From assembly GCF_010389155.1 (NCBI RefSeq), contig NC_057766.1, positions 30,885,516-30,949,515 of the forward strand: 64,000 nt of DNA, given 5' to 3'. The notes below the pieces were generated by a model. It worked only from the letters and a program-made list of their open reading frames with translations, did no database searches and was not told the DNA's origin. The translations under genes were made by a program, and so were the position numbers. Source of the stretch: Erigeron canadensis. Taxonomy: Eukaryota; Streptophyta; Magnoliopsida; Asterales; Asteraceae. Below, in pieces: positions 24,886-35,473 of the stretch (position 1 is its first letter; each line of letters opens with the position of its first letter).

Positions 24886-25150
24886 CTAGCATTGTACCCG
24901 CGCGATGTGGCAACGGTTTGGTGGTAACGACGACGACTGCTGGTGGTGACGGCGGTCGTGATGGTGACGAACTGTTGTTGGTGGTCGTTATAAGTAATTG
25001 ATTTAATGTAATTGATGTAAAAAAGTAGTGGAGATATTTTTGAAAATAAGGGATTGGTGATGTAAATTAATTTATAAAAGGTAAAATGGTAATTTTCCAT
25101 TTAACATCTTTATGAGAGAAAAAATGATAATTATTATAATATAGTATAGA
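24886..25150 (-). mobile_element. Short non-autonomous Helitron-like element
   Basis: Minus-strand ends are TCTATACTATATTATAA (start, at 25150) and CGCGCGGGTACAATGCTAG (end, at 24886). The inserted bases sit between A and T. TC start, CTAG end and a GC-rich subterminal segment are Helitron hallmarks. It is 265 bp long and non-coding, with a GGTGGTGACGG-type GC-rich core. Related copies occur at 5.17-8.20 kb and 29.23-31.75 kb. Confidence 0.6.
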
Positions 25151-25317
25151 TTAAAAACCCAATTATAATAATTTATCAATAATTGGATTTTTAATCCATA
25201 TATTGCCTAAGATTCAAACCCAGCATGAACGCATTAAAATTAGGCGTGTTAGGCAATTATCTGTTATGTCTTTCAAAAATAAATTAAAGAAACCATACTT
25301 TATCTTCGATTTATTAA

Positions 25318-25581
25318 TAAAAAAAAAAAGTGGCCGGCAAGTTTTGTTCTCTTTCCCAACAAGTAGGTCCCAAGTGTCTGTCAATATTTTCCTTTTCCTA
25401 GTCCCATGAATGCCCAATTGCCCATTCCAACCTGTAAATTTTACCCATTTAGATAATTTGCCTGAAAGAGTTGAATACCCATTTGAACCCAACTCAACTT
25501 TAAAAAGAGAATATAATTCTAATCAAATTATTATAAACATTGCCCAAACCTCACCCAAAAAAGCCATCAATTGCATTTGCA
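25318..25581 (+). promoter_or_regulatory. UGT-2 proximal promoter and leader
   Basis: Matches the UGT-1 upstream region (20265-20507), including the GTTTTGTTCTCTTTCC segment and the ACCCAAAAAAGCCATCAA leader just before the start. A TATA box was not singled out. No extra out-of-frame ATG abuts the start here, unlike UGT-1. Confidence 0.55.
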
Positions 25582-27012
25582 ATGGAGAAACTAGAAGTGT
25601 TCATCATTCCAACTCCACTAATGGGACATGCCGGTCAGCCTGTTGACTTGGCCAGGATGTTAGTCAACCGATTTCATCATATCACGGCAACAATACTCGT
25701 GATGAAGCTCCCCGGTGACACAGTTGGTACCGATTACACCGACTCATTAACTTCTTCTCAAAAAATAAACAACGATCACCATGATCGAATCAACTTCATC
25801 CATTTTCCTCCTATGGATATTGACTTGTTTGCAGGTTTCCCACCAGTCAGCGCCTTGGCTGATGAGGTCACCGAGCGCCATAAGCCCATTATCAGAAACC
25901 TTGTGGCTAGTAGGTCCAATGGGCCGGCTGTTCCTAGGCTTGGTGCATTGATCGTTGACATGTTTTGTACTACAATGTTAGATGTTGGAAAAGAATTTGG
26001 TATTCCTAGTTATGTGTTTTTTACATCAAATGCTGCTTTTCTTGGGATCATGTTACATTTTCAGACCCTCCATGATGAACAGGATCAGGAGATATCTGAG
26101 TTGGCTAACTCGAATACCGAGTTAATGATCCCGAGCTATGGGAGTCCAGTTCCTCCAGGTGTTCTGCCTTTTGTGCTGATAGACAAGGAATCATGGTCTA
26201 AGAGGTTTCTTCGGCATTCTAGAAAGTATAGAGAAGCGAAAGGTATAATTGTCAATACATTTCAAGAGCTAGAACCTCATGCCCTTCTTTCCTTTGATGA
26301 CAAAACACCTCCTGTCTACACATTAGGCCCAATGCTAAAACCCGAAAAAACAACAACAAACAGTGAGGTATTGCAGTGGCTAGATGGTCAACCAAAGTCA
26401 ACGGTCCTGTTCTTATGCTTCGGGTCTAGAGGATGGTTCAATGGGGATCAAGTGAAAGAATTAGCAATTGCTATAGAGAGAAGTGGATACAGATTCATAT
26501 GGTCTTTACGCCGACCTCCTTCTGAAGACGTTAAAGGGTTCCCAGTGGACTATACTGATTACAACGAAGTCCTGCCAGACGGGTTCTTAGAACGAACGGC
26601 TAACAGGGGAAAAGTAGTTGGTTGGGTCCCTCAAACAGAACTGCTGGCTCACGTGGCAGTCGGAGGGTTTGTATCACACTGTGGGTGGAATTCCATACTA
26701 GAAAGCCTTTGGTATGGAGTTCCAATAGCCACATGGCCAATGTATGCAGAGCAACAATTAGATGCACTTCAGTTGGTTAAAGAATTAGGATTGGCAGTTG
26801 AAATCTGTTTGGATTATCAAAAACTGAACAAGAATCAACGTTTGATATCAGCCAGCGACATTGAGAAAGGAATAAGAGCTGTGATGGACAGCAATAGTAC
26901 GGTTCGAGCAAATGTGACAGAAATGAAAGCCAAGAGCCGAATGGCACTAGAAGAAGGCGGTTCATCGTCTGCTAGTTTGAAACGTTTTGTTGATGATTTC
27001 ATGTACATGTAA
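25582..27012 (+). CDS. UDP-glycosyltransferase, UGT71-like (UGT-2)
   Basis: 476 aa, one exon. The start is the ATG of MEKLEVFIIPTPLMGH, which aligns with the other four copies; the open frame runs 14 codons further up but only from a non-ATG codon. His16 and Asp126 (LIVDMFCT) form the catalytic pair; the PSPG box is at 348-391 (WVPQTELLAH ... AEQ). Close copy of UGT-1 through the whole gene, differing mainly by scattered substitutions in the acceptor half (residues 55-130) and by two extra residues at the C-terminus (YM after DDF-M). Reading frame undamaged, so both copies may be functional. Confidence 0.95.
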   Translation: MEKLEVFIIPTPLMGHAGQPVDLARMLVNRFHHITATILVMKLPGDTVGTDYTDSLTSSQKINNDHHDRINFIHFPPMDIDLFAGFPPVSALADEVTERHKPIIRNLVASRSNGPAVPRLGALIVDMFCTTMLDVGKEFGIPSYVFFTSNAAFLGIMLHFQTLHDEQDQEISELANSNTELMIPSYGSPVPPGVLPFVLIDKESWSKRFLRHSRKYREAKGIIVNTFQELEPHALLSFDDKTPPVYTLGPMLKPEKTTTNSEVLQWLDGQPKSTVLFLCFGSRGWFNGDQVKELAIAIERSGYRFIWSLRRPPSEDVKGFPVDYTDYNEVLPDGFLERTANRGKVVGWVPQTELLAHVAVGGFVSHCGWNSILESLWYGVPIATWPMYAEQQLDALQLVKELGLAVEICLDYQKLNKNQRLISASDIEKGIRAVMDSNSTVRANVTEMKAKSRMALEEGGSSSASLKRFVDDFMYM

Positions 27013-27661
27013 CTAGCTAGCTTGCATAATAAAATCGCTAATAAACATAATAAATTAATTCCAGCATGTTTTCATGTAACTTGATCTACCCAAACCACGT
27101 CTCTCTTATATTCACTAATTTAAATATATCCTTCTAATATACCTATAAACTCTACAATCTAAATAACAAAATATAAAATTTAGCAAAAAATAAAAAGAAT
27201 ATGGCAGTGATGCAGAGATGTTGAGGAAGAGCTTTGTGTTTGCAGGTAGTAACAAAGAAGAGGATACATCTGTGAATAGGTTTTAAGATAGAAGCAAGTG
27301 TGTGAAGAAGTTTTTGATATTGGAAGGGAAGAAGAAAGAATGAACTGGTCCACTGGAGAGGGGGGAATATCTATGGTGGTAAATAAAAAAATTACTTTTG
27401 TAGATACGGCAACATGCTACAGAATATAGAGTTTATCCCACATCACCGACTTTTATGCCTTGTTGTATTAATAAATAATAATAATAATACGTATCATTTT
27501 TTATTGATCGAATGCATTTAACAATGCCCATAGGAATCGAGCTATGATCGAAAAAGTCCTTTTAAAAGTCTTTTCTGAAAGATGCCTTTTTGGCATGTGT
27601 CACATGGTGTCTAACCTATGTTTATTGCCCCGAAATGCATCAAGAAGTCATCAGTTATCAA
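27013..27661. other. UGT-2/UGT-3 spacer
   Basis: First 40 bp resemble the UGT-1 3' flank. The remainder is unlike the UGT-1/2 or UGT-4/5 upstream regions, so UGT-3 probably has an independent promoter. No other gene seen. Confidence 0.5.
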
Positions 27662-29077
27662 ATGGAGAAACTAGAATTATTTTTCATCCCATCTCCACTT
27701 ATGGGTCATGCTGGTCCACCTGTGGAGTTGGCCAGGCTCTTGGTCAACAGGTTTAACCATCTCACCATTACTGTACTTGTCATGAAGCTTCCTGGTGATC
27801 CAATAGGCACCAACTACACAGACTCTCTTGATTCAACTTCAACTGATGACCAAATCAAATTCATTCATTTTCCGCAAATGGATTTTGACTTATTTCAAGA
27901 TTGCCCAACTGTTGGCTTTCGGGCTGATGCAGTTATAGAGCTCCATAAGCCTATAGTAAGAGAACTTGTGGATGGTCGGTTCAATAATGGGTCTGATGAT
28001 CAAGAGTCTCGGCTCGTTGCATTTGTTGTGGACATGTTTTGTACACCAATGATAGATGTTGGCAGGGAATTTGGTATCCCGACTTACGTGTTTTTTACAT
28101 CAAATGCTGCGTTTCTTGGAATGATGTTACATTTTCAGAGCCTCCATGATGAACATGGTCAGGATATATCTGAGTTGGCTAACTCAAATATCGACTTAAT
28201 GATCCCGAGCTATGGAAGCCCAGTACCTCCAAGCGTGTTGCCTGCTGTGCTGATAGATAAGTATTTCTGGACCAAAAGGTTTATTTGTTATACCCGGAAA
28301 TATAGAGAAGCCAAGGGTATAATAGTAAACACATTTTTAGAGCTAGAGAAACATGCCCTGCTATCATATGATGATAGAACACCTCCAAGCTACACTGTAG
28401 GTCCTATGATTAAACCTGCAAAACCAACACCAAACAATGAGGTCTTGCAATGGTTGAAAAAGCAACCTAAGTCGTCGGTCTTGTTTTTATGCTTTGGGTC
28501 AAGGGGATGTTTCAATGAGGAGCAAGTGAAAGAGGTAGCAATTGCTATAGAAAGGTGCGGATGCCGGTTCATATGGTCCCTACGTCGACCTTCCAAAGAT
28601 CAAAAAGGATTCCCAGAAGATTACACGGACTATAATGAAGTCCTGCCAGATGGGTTCCTACAACGTACAAGTGAAAAGGGGAAAGTGCTTGGTTGGGTCC
28701 CACAGACAGAAGTTTTGGCTGACGTGGCGGTTGGGGGATTTGTATCCCATTGCGGGTGGAACTCCATACTAGAGAGTCTCTGGTATGGGGTTCCAGTTGC
28801 CACGTGGCCAATGAATGCAGAGCAACAAATAAATGCATTTCAACTAGTTAAAGAATTGGGTTTGGCCGTCGAGATCTCTTTGGACTATAACAAAATAAAC
28901 AAGAATCAACGTTTGGTCTTGTCCGGAGAAATCGAGAATGGAATAAGAGAGGTAATGGATCGCAATAGTGAAGCTCGAGCAAAGGTTACAGAAATGAAAG
29001 TGAAGAGCCGAATGGCACTGGATGAGGGAGGTTCATCGTCGGCTAGTTTGATAAGCCTTGTCAATGATTTTATGTAA
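27662..29077 (+). CDS. UDP-glycosyltransferase, UGT71-like (UGT-3)
   Basis: 471 aa from MEKLELFFIPSPLMGH; the frame is open for 24 more codons upstream but only from a non-ATG codon, and homology to the siblings begins at this Met. Catalytic His16 and Asp124 (FVVDMFCT) are intact; PSPG box at 345-388 (WVPQTEVLAD ... AEQ). It sits between the UGT-1/2 and UGT-4/5 types. It shares FTSNAAFLGMMLHFQ with the first pair but EISLDYNK with the second. Peculiar: Cys at GSRGCFNEE and ERCGCRF, where siblings have Trp, Ser and Tyr; this could change the acceptor pocket or protein stability. Acceptor unknown. Confidence 0.95.
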   Translation: MEKLELFFIPSPLMGHAGPPVELARLLVNRFNHLTITVLVMKLPGDPIGTNYTDSLDSTSTDDQIKFIHFPQMDFDLFQDCPTVGFRADAVIELHKPIVRELVDGRFNNGSDDQESRLVAFVVDMFCTPMIDVGREFGIPTYVFFTSNAAFLGMMLHFQSLHDEHGQDISELANSNIDLMIPSYGSPVPPSVLPAVLIDKYFWTKRFICYTRKYREAKGIIVNTFLELEKHALLSYDDRTPPSYTVGPMIKPAKPTPNNEVLQWLKKQPKSSVLFLCFGSRGCFNEEQVKEVAIAIERCGCRFIWSLRRPSKDQKGFPEDYTDYNEVLPDGFLQRTSEKGKVLGWVPQTEVLADVAVGGFVSHCGWNSILESLWYGVPVATWPMNAEQQINAFQLVKELGLAVEISLDYNKINKNQRLVLSGEIENGIREVMDRNSEARAKVTEMKVKSRMALDEGGSSSASLISLVNDFM

Positions 29078-29232
29078 CTAGTTTCAAGTTGGAAAAATCA
29101 TTTCAATTATCTCTGAAAATGTATTATGTTGCATCTTATATTGCCTAAAACCTTAGTTGGGAAAATCTTAAAATCCTCCCAAAAACTCCACACAAGAAGC
29201 CATTGTAGGGATTAAAACATGTTAAAAGATAA
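29078..29232. other. UGT-3 3' flank, shared with UGT-4
   Basis: GGAAAAATCATTTCAATTAT and following about 130 bp match 34514-34660 after UGT-4. The match stops where the Helitron-like insertion begins and resumes after 31752 (CAGTTTTAACTTGTTTAGTC against CAATTTTGACTTGTTTAGTA), which exposes the insertion against an empty site. Confidence 0.75.
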
Positions 29233-29377
29233 CTAGCCCAGTATCGACGTAATGCGCGATAATGGTGACGACAACAGTCTGGTGGTGTTGATAGCGTTAA
29301 GTGGTGTAGGTTATGTAAATATAATTGATGTAATACTTGTAGTATGAATATTTTAAAAGATAAGAGTTTAAAGAGTT

Positions 29378-31604
29378 TAATTGCGAAAGAGTTGTTCCCC
29401 AAGGTGATCCACTATGACCTTTTCTTTTCATAATTGCAATGGAACCTTTCTCAAACATTCTACAACATGCCTTCCCAATTGGACTAATTATCCACATCCA
29501 ACTGCCAAATCACGGGCCATCTCTAAGTCATTTACTGTATGTCGATGATGCGATTATAATGGGTAAGTGGTCTTCAAGAAATCTCTTTAATATATCGAGA
29601 ATTCTTAGGTGCTTCCATCTTGTCTCCGGACTTAAGATCAATCATCATAAGTTTTGTTTTTATTTTATGGTCCCAATCTCTCACTGGCCGATTGCACAAC
29701 TCATGTGGCATTCTTAATTGCAAAGTCGGGTCCTTTCCCATTACCTATCTTGGTTTAACGGTTGATTCTAATATGAACTTTGTAAAAACTGGGCCCCATT
29801 TATTAAAACCTTTGAATCCTGCCTTTCACTTTGGAAAGCCTCAACCCTCTCCTTAGCTAAACGTATAACACTTATCCGATCTGTGCTTGACAGTCTTCTA
29901 TGATACTTCTTTTCCTTGTACAAAGCTTGAGTAAGTGTTACTTCAAAACTTGAATCAATTCTTAGATTTTTTTTTTTTTTGGGGGGTGGGGGGTGGGTGG
30001 TTCTTTGGGTAGTAGAAAGATTCATTGGATTTCTTGGGATAGAATTATGTCTCATGTGAATGAGAGTGGGCTTGGTTTGGGTTGTTTACAAAATAAAAAC
30101 CTGGCTCTTTTATCTAAATGGTGGTGGCGTTACCGTACGGAACATGAAAGCTTATGGCGTCATGTTATGAATGCCATTCATCATTCCCCTAGATATTGCT
30201 CTTCAATACCTTGTCGTAACTCTTTAGTGGGAGCTTCAAAATCCATCTCCGGATTAAGCTCCCACATGTCCTAGTTTGATTTTGCTCTTGAGTTCATGTT
30301 GTTGGATAATCTTGACATGTTTCAAATAGTTATGTGGTTTGTTTAATTAGTATGTGTCCTTAGCATTTTAATTAAGTCATGTTACAAGTTAAGTCTAGTA
30401 GTAGTCACGTTTGTTTGTTTTTTAGTTTTGGATAGTGAAAGTAATGTGAAAGAATTGGTCAAAGAGTGGGGCCGGTTCTTTAGGTGAAGAGTGGGGAAGT
30501 TAGGAGCGGTCGAGTTTTTATCCCTTTGTTCACGTATTGAAAGGCTATATAATAGTCTTCTCTTTCGTTCAATGAAATAGTATTTTCTTTTGCATTAAAA
30601 ACTCTCTGCCCACATTTCAGAATTTTATATCTTAATACATGTATATTTGTGTTGTGAGTTTGTGAGTTTAAAGGGGCCTCATCCTACACATGTTCACAGG
30701 CTATTTAGGAAACGACTGCAACATTAGGTTTTGGATCGATAAATGGCTTGGCGACTCTCCTTTCTTCTAGGTCTACCCGGATTTATTTAAATTGGAAAAA
30801 AAATAAAGGTTGTATGATCAAATAACGATGTACAGAACCCAGTCTCTTCTCGCAATGGGTTTGATATTGGGTGCGCCCTCCTTTCACCTCTCTCGAACTA
30901 TTTCAGCTGCAAGACTTGTTAAGTCGAGTTCAGAATGTCAGGCTTTCAACAAAAAAAGATACTTGGGAATGGGCTTTAGATCGCTCCCATGTGTTTTCTG
31001 TCAAATTAATGAATTCCCAACTTTAAAGATACCGATTGGGCCTCAAAGATGGGTTTTTCCATGGAATAAACTTGCTCCTTTTAAGGTTAATATACTTGAC
31101 TTACGCATCGAAATAGAACGACTTCCAACTATAGATCAACTTTCATGTAGAAATATTTCAATTACTTCGCCCCTTTGCTCGCTTTGTAATTATTGTCATT
31201 TCGCGGATATCTTATGGAACCATATCCAAATTTGGTGCCACGCTTCTTTCTCAGAACCGCAAAATCTGAAAGACCTTCTATAATGCCACAATCACATCGG
31301 CACAACCCCTCTCAAAAAGAAGATGGCTCACCTTGTCATGCTTGCCTATCTTTGGGTAATATGGAAAAGTAAGAATGATTGCATCTTCTTGAATAAAAAA
31401 GTCTTCCATCCGATTTGCCTTCAAAGATCTAAAGGAATTAATTTTCTTTGGCTTTCCAATAGATCAACCACCCCCCTCAACATTACTTGAAATAGTTTCA
31501 ATTTCTAATTTATTATTTATATTCTCGTTACTTTGTATGTATCATCTAGCTCTTTGCTAGAGTTCATATAATTAATAATATCTCGTATTTAATGTTTAAA
31601 AAAA
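29378..31604 (+). mobile_element. 5'-truncated LINE (L1-like non-LTR retrotransposon)
   Basis: A perfect 16 bp target duplication AAGAGTTTAAAGAGTT flanks it (29362-29377 and 31605-31620) and it ends in an A-run. It starts inside the reverse transcriptase: PQGDPL then a stop, PFLFIIAMEP, the catalytic LLYVDDAIIMG (about 29533), VSGLKINHHK. Further on are WWWRY...ESLWRHV and, after the nested LTR, IRFWIDKWLGDSPF, then the zinc-binding C-terminal domain (APFKVN, ERLPT, CSLC, H). Several stops and frameshifts make it dead. The 5' truncation is typical of LINE insertion. Confidence 0.85.
30297..30691 (+). mobile_element. Solo LTR nested in the LINE, about 395 bp
   Basis: The LINE protein reads ...FDFALEF up to GAGTTCA, and continues TGYLGNDCNIRFW from the second GTTCA. 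The intervening block starts TGTTGGATAA, ends TACACAT and is flanked by GTTCA on both sides (30292-30296, 30692-30696). It contains a CTATATAATAG TATA box followed by a CAATGAAATA stretch, as in the U3/R/U5 layout of small Copia LTRs. The 3' end is TACACAT rather than the expected CA, so one base is uncertain. Confidence 0.65.
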
Positions 31605-31752
31605 AAGAGTTTAAAGAGTTAATTAGTTCATTAAGAGTGAATTTCACAATTTTCTTTAAAATCTTATTAAGGCAATTGGGTCATTTCCAATTAGATATAA
31701 TCTGAAAATTTTCAAAGAGAGGAGGGTTAAAACTTTTATATAATGGTATAGA

Positions 31753-32095
31753 AGTATGAGAGTATAGTATATTAACCAGTTTTAACTTGTTTAGTCTATG
31801 TTCTCATATTGTGTGTTATATATACTGTATTACTATTATTCGCAGAACTTGCTATGTATTGATATATGTAAAATTTAAATACAAGATAAGTTGCAATTGA
31901 TGTAACTAGAAGCAAAAAATGAAATAAAGAAAAAATGGAGAGAGAATGTCTCAGTGAGCTCTAACATTTATTTCGAGTTAACCCATACTTTTTTTTAAAA
32001 AAAAACAACAGATAAATGGCTAATACTCCTACGCCGTTTGCCTCCCAAACCACTGGGCTAACACCCCATACTTGTATAGTTATATCCACCAACCC

Positions 32096-32096
<1 letters not shown>
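31753..32096. other. Continuation of the UGT-3 3' flank
   Basis: About 31765-31910 (TTATTCGCAGAACTTG, ACAAGATAAGTTGCA) matches 34660-34790 after UGT-4. No gene seen. Confidence 0.55.

Positions 32097-32148
<52 letters not shown>
32097..32148. repeat. Microsatellite (AAT)n
   Basis: About 17 uninterrupted AAT units at the left edge of the UGT-4 upstream homology. Confidence 0.9.
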
Positions 32149-32150
<2 letters not shown>

Positions 32151-32154
32151 ACAA

Positions 32155-33000
32155 CTCGCAACCAAATTAGTGAAGTTACTGTCAATGATAAACTCTTTGA
32201 ATTACCGATCGAACTACTGTTTTCAAAGTAATCTTGCACCATTCAGGACATATGGACCTATAAAAATCTCAACTTGTGGCTATAATGTCTTAAGCAAAAT
32301 GCTCATAGATAGAATCCACCAATAATTGTGGAAGAAGTTTTGGACGCTTTAATGGCTTCACATATAACGTATTCCACGAGCGTCGGTAGTACTCTTTGAA
32401 CTATGCCCTTTATTTAATGAATTTTATTGATTAAAAGAATTACTTATTTAATCGCAGATGATAGATAATCCGATCGGTTAACATCTTGTATTTGGTGGTA
32501 CAATGTCATGGCATTAAGATTAGTGACGGATCTTGAAGTTTTTAACAGGGGCCGAAGGGTACGGGATCCAGAAATAACACTAAGAAAAATAACACTAAGA
32601 AACAAAAAAAATTTCAAACAAAAACCACCCTTAGTTAAGATTTATATTCCTAATCCTATGGCTGCCAACAAATCAAACTTTTACTAGGTTTCGAGCTATA
32701 ACTCGATTCATCACTGTAATGATACAACTTAATTAGAATTATTGTGCATTTTGAGGCTTATGCTAATTATAAAGTGCTAATATACATGTAAATCTAAAAG
32801 TGCTAAAAGAACCAAGCTTATATTGAGTACTTGACTTATATTCACTTGAACGCCATAGGTCGAGAAATTCTAGTATTTTAATACCATTGGAAACTTGCCA
32901 AGTGTTTTCCAAGCCTTTTTATAACGTGGCAGAAATCTTACCTTAATGTTTAGTCTATATAAATAAATAGCCCTAATCCACCAGAAGACCTTGAAACACC
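32155..33000 (+). promoter_or_regulatory. UGT-4 upstream region, shared with UGT-5
   Basis: Matches about 42950-43918 before UGT-5. Shared landmarks include GCAACCAAATTA, AATGTCTTAA with AAAATGCTCA, CACGAGCGTCGGTAGTA, GATAATCCGATCGGTTAA, AAGCCTTTTTATAACGTGG and TGTTTAGTCTATA. A TATA box (TATATAAATA, 32956-32965) is 36-45 bp before the start codon, so the leader is very short. Confidence 0.75.
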
Positions 33001-34404
33001 ATGGAGAAATTAGAGTTGTTTTTCATTCCAACCCCACTTATGGGACATGCTGGTCAGCTTGTGGAGCTAGCCAGGCGCTTGGTCAATCACTTTCATCATA
33101 TCACCATTACTGTCCTTGTGATGAAGCTCCCCAGTGATCCAATTGGCACCAGTTACACCAATTCCCTCACTAACCACGACCGAATGAAATTTATCCATTT
33201 CCCTCCTATAGAACTTGATGCCTTTGCAGATTGCCTAACTCCTGGCGTCTTGGCAGACGCCGTCACTGAGCGCCATAAACCAATTATAAGAGAACTTATA
33301 GCTGGTCGGCTTAATAGGTCTGATTTAACGCCTCGACTGTGTGCATTGGTCGTGGACATGTTATGCACGTCAATTATTGATGTTGGCAAGGAGTTTAGTG
33401 TCCCAGCCTACGTGTTCTTTTCCATCAATGCCGCCGTTCCTAGACTTATGTTTTATTTACAAACCCTCCATGATGAACATGGTCGGGACGTATCTGAATT
33501 GGAAAACTCAGGAACTGCATTAACGATCCCAGGCTATGACAGTCTAGTGCCTCCATGCGTTTTGCCCTTCGTGTTTATGAACAAGTATTGCTGGTCTACA
33601 AGGTACATTCGTTATACTCGAAAGTATAGAGAAGCCAAGGGCATCATAGTCAACACATTTCAAGAGCTAGAACACCATGCCCTCCTTTGCTATGATGATA
33701 AAACACCTCCCGTGTATCCCGTGGGTCCCCTGCTAAAGCCTGAAACACCTACTACAAACAATGAGGTATTGCATTGGTTGAAAGCTCAACCAAAGTGTTC
33801 AGTTGTGCTTCTATGCTTCGGGTCCAAGGGATGGTTTAAACAAGACCAAGTGAGAGAAATAGCAATTGCTATAGAGAGAAGCGGATACAGGTTCATATGG
33901 TCCCTACGTAGACCACCATCTGAGGACCAAAAAGGGTTCCCCGGGGAATACACAGACTACAATGAAGTCCTGCCAGATGGATTCCTAGAGCGTACAGTTG
34001 GAAGGGGAAAAGTGCTTGGTTGGGTCCCGCAGACGGCAGTGCTTGCTGACATGGCAGTGGGAGGGTTCATATCCCACTGTGGGTGGAACTCCATACAAGA
34101 GAGCCTTTGGTATGGAGTTCCAATAGCCACCTGGCCACAAGAAGCAGAGCAACAGATAAATGCACATCAGTTGGTTAAAGAATTAGGATTGGCGGTGGAG
34201 ATCTCTTTGGATTATAACCAATTAAACAAGAATCAGAGTTTGGTGTCAGCCCAAGTCATTGAGAAGGGAATACGAGAGGTGATGGACAGAAACAGTGAGG
34301 TTCGGGCAAACGTGACAGAAATGAAAGGTAAGAGCCAAATGGCACTAGAAGAAGGTGGTTCATCATCTGCCAGTTTGAAACGCCTTGTTGATAATTTCAT
34401 GTAA
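33001..34404 (+). CDS. UDP-glycosyltransferase, UGT71-like (UGT-4)
   Basis: 467 aa, one exon, start in CACCATGG. Catalytic His16 and Asp119 (LVVDMLCTS), PSPG box at 341-384 (WVPQTAVLAD ... AEQ). Compared with UGT-1 to UGT-3 it lacks about six residues between positions 55 and 75, has MLCT for MFCT and a Tyr-containing MFYLQ for MLHFQ, and has WPQEAEQQINAH where they have WP(I/M)(Y/N)AEQQ(L/I)NA. SINAAVPRL differs from TNAAVLGL in UGT-5. The LCFGSKGWF turn is Lys instead of Arg. Frame undamaged. Close to UGT-5; acceptor unknown. Confidence 0.95.
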   Translation: MEKLELFFIPTPLMGHAGQLVELARRLVNHFHHITITVLVMKLPSDPIGTSYTNSLTNHDRMKFIHFPPIELDAFADCLTPGVLADAVTERHKPIIRELIAGRLNRSDLTPRLCALVVDMLCTSIIDVGKEFSVPAYVFFSINAAVPRLMFYLQTLHDEHGRDVSELENSGTALTIPGYDSLVPPCVLPFVFMNKYCWSTRYIRYTRKYREAKGIIVNTFQELEHHALLCYDDKTPPVYPVGPLLKPETPTTNNEVLHWLKAQPKCSVVLLCFGSKGWFKQDQVREIAIAIERSGYRFIWSLRRPPSEDQKGFPGEYTDYNEVLPDGFLERTVGRGKVLGWVPQTAVLADMAVGGFISHCGWNSIQESLWYGVPIATWPQEAEQQINAHQLVKELGLAVEISLDYNQLNKNQSLVSAQVIEKGIREVMDRNSEVRANVTEMKGKSQMALEEGGSSSASLKRLVDNFM

Positions 34405-35473
34405 CTAGCTCACAAAGAGACAAGTACACTCTCTAAGACACAGCATATGTGTAGCATCTCCTAAATAGACAATATCAACTGTAACAGACAAAAATTCAGG
34501 GGTCATTGCGTAAAGTAGGAAAAATCATTTCAATTATCTCTATAAATGTATTATGTTGCGTCTTATATTGCCTAGAACCTTTGTTGAGAAAACCTTAAAA
34601 TCCTCTCAAAAACTCTACTTACAACAAGCTAGTGTAGGGGCTAAAACATGTTCAAACATAATGTGGTTACCAATTTTGACTTGTTTAGTATCTTGTTCTT
34701 AAAAAGTGTGTGTGTGTGTGTGTTATTCGCAGAACTTGGTCGGTATTTATATTCGTAGATATAAGATAAGTTTGCAGTTGATGAAGCTGGAAGTGTCCAA
34801 AGTGTGAAAAGAAAAAGATAAAATACTACAATAATAGAGTGGCTCAGTGATAGGAAGCCAATATTTTATGGGCTAAAACTCCTAGATGGGCTATACTAAT
34901 ATGAATTCGATGGCCTAGAGTGACTTTCAGATTTTCATATTTTCAGTTGGAGATTATTGTAATCTTGTGTGTAAACACATAGATCATATTGGTTATTAAT
35001 GGTATATGAGCAGTTATATGTTTCTTGTTCATCTGGCCAAAACCAAAGTTATGTTATTTGTGTATGTTTCTGAATTTATTGTCTGTACAATCATAAAGAT
35101 TATAGAAGTTCACAGACCATCCCAGTGTGTTAGTCCTATGCCTTGAACTCACACACATACACTGGGTTCGAAAGTATGCCTAATGTAGCCTTCACTATCT
35201 CTAGCGCACAACTAGCCAGAGGCTATCCATACTCTTAAACGTCGATAATCATTACAACTAAAGCTACGCCCTTGTGCAGAAATTAAGATCTCTTCCTAAT
35301 TTATATCTTTTATTTTATTGTACTTTACTACTTTCATATCACACCGTTTCATATCATGCCATTAGGACATTTTGTTGGGAAGTGATATTCGTACCATAAA
35401 AAATGATAAATCTACTAAACATAAGCATTTCTGTATGCTGAAAATTTGTACCTTGCAGTAAATGAATAAAAAT
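34405..35473. other. UGT-4 3' flank, no gene seen
   Basis: First 110 bp match the UGT-5 3' flank (CTAGCTCACAAAGAGA, CAATATCAACTGTAACAGACA). The next about 270 bp match the UGT-3 3' flank. Contains (GT)8 at about 34708-34723. Confidence 0.6.

Larger units (their letters stand above)
29233..31752 (-). mobile_element. Helitron-like element, interrupted by a LINE
   Basis: Left end CTAGCCCAGTATCGACGTAATGCGCG and right end ATAATGGTATAGA correspond to the minus-strand end and start of the 24.89 kb element. The homologous flank of UGT-4 lacks it, so the boundaries are supported by an empty site as well as by the ends. About 0.3 kb is the element itself; the rest is the inserted LINE. Confidence 0.55.
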
